Shown piece by piece: positions 61,560 through 64,000 of a stretch of DNA of 64,000 nt (position 1 is the stretch's first letter; every line of letters starts with the position of its first letter). The position numbers and the translations under genes are program-made. Location of the stretch: NCBI RefSeq assembly GCF_019583405.1, contig NZ_SZUU01000002.1, forward strand, positions 620,001 through 684,000. Direction: 5' to 3'. This stretch comes from Bacteroides fragilis. GTDB lineage: Bacteria > Bacteroidota > Bacteroidia > Bacteroidales > Bacteroidaceae. The notes beneath the pieces were generated by a model, which saw only the letters and a list, made by a program, of their open reading frames with translations, made no database searches and had not been told where the DNA came from.

Positions 61560-63113
61560 TTAGAGTACCATTACGGAAAAACGGCCTATAACATAATGTT
61601 CCTTACCGTCAACAAATTTCTGCAGTTCCTTGTTCGAACGTATTTTCTTGTTCGAAATCATCAGGATGGTATTCTGATATTTATTATCCAAAACTTCTTC
61701 TTCGGTCACTTCTTTCACACCTTCGTGCAGATAGACATCCATATTCTCAGGACGACGTACATTCAGGACACAATAACCGGAAGTGCCTTTCTCTTTGGAA
61801 AGTTCCACTGCTTTCCGGCATAATTCGGAATACCCTAACTCACTGTTAATGGCAGGTACATCCCAACCGCCCACAAAGATAGCACAAAACAATCCGAAGG
61901 CAAGCGTATTGATAGTCTTGTTCAACGATTTCTTCCGATAGAGGAAATACAGAGCCGCACAACCACTAACTGTCAACACTCCACCGGCCACGTAAAAAAG
62001 CTTCTGTCCCAGAAATTCGGTACCCGGCATTCGTCCCAACACGATAAGAGCTGGCAGACCTGCCACAAAAACAACGGCAGGAAGAACCAACGTCAACGCC
62101 AGCCATTGATTCCATCGGAAATGTGATAGTAAAAGTACGGCCAGATAGACGAAAAATGGGAAAGTCGGCGCCAAATAGACGGCAAGTTTACCACTGAAAC
62201 AAGACAACATCAGCAAAGTACTGAGGATGATTACCATAAAGAAACGCTCCAGATCTGAACGGATCAACCGACGACATGCCCCGGCCACAATCACCCCTAT
62301 CAGCAATAACGCCCAAGGAGCCAACGAATACCAAACGGAAATAAAATAATAATAAAAGGGTGCACTATGGTCGAAAGCATTGACAGCCCGTCCTACAGTC
62401 TGGCGGAATAGCAGATCATGCAGATAGTTCAAACCTCCCTCTTCCCAACAGACACCACCAAACCAGATGAAACATCCTAACAGTAGCACGGCAAATGTCT
62501 TCCATCCCCAATAGCGTCCGAAGGTTTTCACACGCCCGGTAATAAGCAGAAAAACAAAAGTAGACAGCAAGGGTACCAATATACCGACCGGACCTTTGGA
62601 GAAAACAGCCATAAAAATATAGAAGGGAAACAGAAAGGCATTCCGGTTCTTGCTGCCCTGTCCTTTCAACATCCGGTAGAAAGTACGGAGGGCAAGAACG
62701 ATGAACATACACATCAGCATATCCATACGCAAAACAACTGCCAACCCTAAAAACAAGCCGCAACTCATCAACATTAGCTGTGCCGAAAGACGATTGGCCG
62801 CAGATGTTTCACGTTCTACCCATCGATCCATTACCAGCATAATCACCAGAGCAGGAATGAAAGAGAAAAGTGACGCAAACCACATGGCATGACTGCCCAG
62901 CAACCATTTGCCCAGCATCAGAATCCAGAAATACAAAGGAGGCTTATCGGCATATTGCACACCGTGATTGGTGAACGTAAAAATATCACCATTGCGCAGT
63001 GCCTCGTCGACAATACTCAGATAGCGTAACTCATTGGAGGGAGTATAATCCCGGAAAATCAGCACCGGCAATACTGCCAGCAATAATAAAAACGGAAGAA
63101 ATTTACTTTTCAT
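61560..63113 (-). CDS. GT39 (ArnT-like) membrane glycosyltransferase
   Basis: 517 residues from the ATG at 63113, which overlaps the end of the LAB_N gene (stop at 63103) by 11 nt. About 12 membrane helices. The catalytic loop is 'RDYTPSNELRYLSIVDEALRNGDIFTFTNHGVQYADKPPLYFWILML' (about 20-66), the GT39/ArnT pattern with an acidic residue early and KPPL. It moves a sugar from a polyprenyl phosphate to an envelope acceptor on the periplasmic side. The GT2 and LAB_N genes upstream and the epimerase downstream make a donor-to-transfer pathway. Confidence 0.87.
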   Translation of the reverse strand: MKSKFLPFLLLLAVLPVLIFRDYTPSNELRYLSIVDEALRNGDIFTFTNHGVQYADKPPLYFWILMLGKWLLGSHAMWFASLFSFIPALVIMLVMDRWVERETSAANRLSAQLMLMSCGLFLGLAVVLRMDMLMCMFIVLALRTFYRMLKGQGSKNRNAFLFPFYIFMAVFSKGPVGILVPLLSTFVFLLITGRVKTFGRYWGWKTFAVLLLGCFIWFGGVCWEEGGLNYLHDLLFRQTVGRAVNAFDHSAPFYYYFISVWYSLAPWALLLIGVIVAGACRRLIRSDLERFFMVIILSTLLMLSCFSGKLAVYLAPTFPFFVYLAVLLLSHFRWNQWLALTLVLPAVVFVAGLPALIVLGRMPGTEFLGQKLFYVAGGVLTVSGCAALYFLYRKKSLNKTINTLAFGLFCAIFVGGWDVPAINSELGYSELCRKAVELSKEKGTSGYCVLNVRRPENMDVYLHEGVKEVTEEEVLDNKYQNTILMISNKKIRSNKELQKFVDGKEHYVIGRFSVMVL

Positions 63114-63750
63114 AGGCAACTGATTGCTGGGAGCTTTTACGCCCAATCATCAGATTGCGAAAATAGGCTACGAAACCGACAGACTGACCCAAAATCAGAA
63201 CCGGATCGAGACGGAATACACCGTATGCCACAATAACCGATGAACCGACCAGACTGATAATCCAGAAACCGGCAGGCAGTAAAGACTCTTTATGATGGAA
63301 TGAATAAGCCCATTGATATACAAAACGAAGAGTGAAAATGACTTGTCCCATTGAACCGAAGACCAAAAGCCAGAGAGGCACCTTCTCGTTTCGGAAGAAA
63401 CTATCAATAAAGTGTTGTGCATCGTGCAGCATAAAGGCTGCTGCAACAACAGGGGTAATTACCAGCAGAGTTTTCAGTACTCCGTGCAATTTATTCCAAA
63501 TACCTTTCTCGTTCAAATTCCACAAATAGATATAATAAGAAATAAACTGTCCGAAGATAATAGAAAAATCATCACGTAACCACCCATAAATACACAACAG
63601 GTAAGAACCGGCAATGCTCAGAACCCAAAATATGGAAGGAGACACTACCTTCTTTGCTTTTTCCGATAGTACCCACTGGAATATGATGCGCGCAGAAAAA
63701 AAAGCCTGCGCCAAAAAACCGATTACATAAATAAAGCCGTTACCTCCCAC
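63103..63750 (-). CDS. LAB_N (lipid-A-disaccharide synthase N-terminal domain) tandem membrane protein
   Basis: 215 residues. Two copies of the LAB_N domain: 'IYVIGFLAQAFFSARIIFQWVLSEKAKKVVSPSIFWVLSIAGSYLLCIYGWLRDDFSIIFGQFISYYIYLWNL' (about 7-80) and 'LLVFGSMGQVIFTLRFVYQWAYSFHHKESLLPAGFWIISLVGSSVIVAYGVFRLDPVLILGQSVGFVAYFRNL' (about 128-200). There is no lipid A disaccharide synthase catalytic part. Small paired-helix proteins of this sort occur beside GT2/GT39 genes and may flip the lipid-linked sugar. Four nt separate it from the upstream GT2 gene. Confidence 0.85.
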   Translation of the reverse strand: MGGNGFIYVIGFLAQAFFSARIIFQWVLSEKAKKVVSPSIFWVLSIAGSYLLCIYGWLRDDFSIIFGQFISYYIYLWNLNEKGIWNKLHGVLKTLLVITPVVAAAFMLHDAQHFIDSFFRNEKVPLWLLVFGSMGQVIFTLRFVYQWAYSFHHKESLLPAGFWIISLVGSSVIVAYGVFRLDPVLILGQSVGFVAYFRNLMIGRKSSQQSVAYEK

Positions 63751-63754
63751 AAGA

Positions 63755-64000
63755 CTACTCCATTAAGTTATTGTCGCCGACACGATAGTTAATATATCTC
63801 TTCTTCATCCAACGGTACGCAAAGCAATCGAGGAAAGGAGAAACCAATCTGTTCCACAAATGATACTTGGATGTACCTGCTACACGCGGGAAATGACGGA
63901 CAGGAATCTGTTTGATCTTAGCATCCTGCAATAAAATCAACGCAGGAAGAAAACGGTGCATACCCGTAAAGAACGGAATACGTTTGGCATAGGCCGTATG
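63755..64000 (-). CDS. GT2 family (polyprenyl-phosphate sugar synthase-like) glycosyltransferase, 5' part cut by window
   Basis: The frame is open to the end of the window (82 codons seen), so the ATG at 63961 is probably internal. The last residues read 'HTAYAKRIPFFTGMHRFLPALILLQDAKIKQIPVRHFPRVAGTSKYHLWNRL', the 'G.H.FLP.L....G..I.E.PV.H..R..G.SKY...NR' C-terminal signature of ArnC/DPM1-type GT2 enzymes. These make polyprenyl-phosphate sugars that GT39 enzymes use. It is the most upstream visible gene of the cluster. Confidence 0.8.
   Translation of the reverse strand, partial: HTAYAKRIPFFTGMHRFLPALILLQDAKIKQIPVRHFPRVAGTSKYHLWNRLVSPFLDCFAYRWMKKRYINYRVGDNNLME

Overview
The window is typical Bacteroides chromosome, most likely the B. 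fragilis group. The evidence is: many lipoproteins with Bacteroidetes-style signal peptides, a groES-groEL pair whose GroEL ends in a GGM-rich tail, fimbrillin/Mfa2-type type V pilus genes, GH92 and GH29 secreted glycosidases, 6-bladed beta-propeller lipoproteins, and many copies of the Bacteroides promoter motif TAnnTTTG about 5-20 nt before the expected transcript start. No rRNA, tRNA, CRISPR or cas genes were seen.

Layout. 1-3.3 kb: the end of a membrane protein, a winged-helix protein, a PoxB-type pyruvate oxidase and a flavodoxin-fold reductase. 3.4-8.0 kb (minus strand): a kelch/beta-propeller pair, then groEL and groES. 8.19-8.49 kb: a 301-bp segment bounded by an exact 20-bp inverted repeat and carrying an outward-facing Bacteroides promoter, which looks like a phase-variable (invertible) promoter. 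It sits between groES and a seven-gene fimbrial operon (8.7-16.8 kb: five lipoprotein pilins or anchors, an OmpA/TPR protein and a DUF3575 protein). In the orientation given, the visible promoter points away from the fimbrial genes.

16.9-22.7 kb: a PPK2 polyphosphate kinase, an ECF sigma factor with a membrane partner, a 508-bp MITE with 8-bp target duplication, a GC-rich 22-bp repeat array, and a flippase-like membrane protein with a GT4 glycosyltransferase. 22.7-31.1 kb is an AT-rich accessory island. It holds unknown lipoproteins and small membrane proteins, two related short secreted ORFs, a frameshifted gene, a MORN-repeat YwqK-type protein, a TetR regulator and a truncated tyrosine integrase.

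31.1-46.2 kb is mostly core: GH92 mannosidase, S9 peptidase, HisS, a transglutaminase-like protein, a beta-propeller lipoprotein, a zinc peptidase, GH29 fucosidase, Fur-PurA and a GT39 transferase. 46.2-48.1 kb: an IS1182-like insertion sequence lying exactly between the two arms of a 42-nt inverted repeat. 48-64 kb: an AlkD-like protein, M49 peptidase, AraC regulator, RecQ, TPR protein, CysK, an LtaS-like sulfatase-fold protein with PAP2 phosphatase, a Crp-type regulator and a HAD-NUDIX fusion. A cell-envelope glycosylation cluster ends the window (GT2, LAB_N protein, GT39, UDP-sugar epimerase), possibly adding a uronic acid to lipid A or another envelope glycan.

Convergent gene pairs throughout are separated by long inverted repeats that can work as two-way terminators. 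Two intergenic regions hold four-unit arrays of 21- or 22-bp imperfect repeats whose role I do not recognise.
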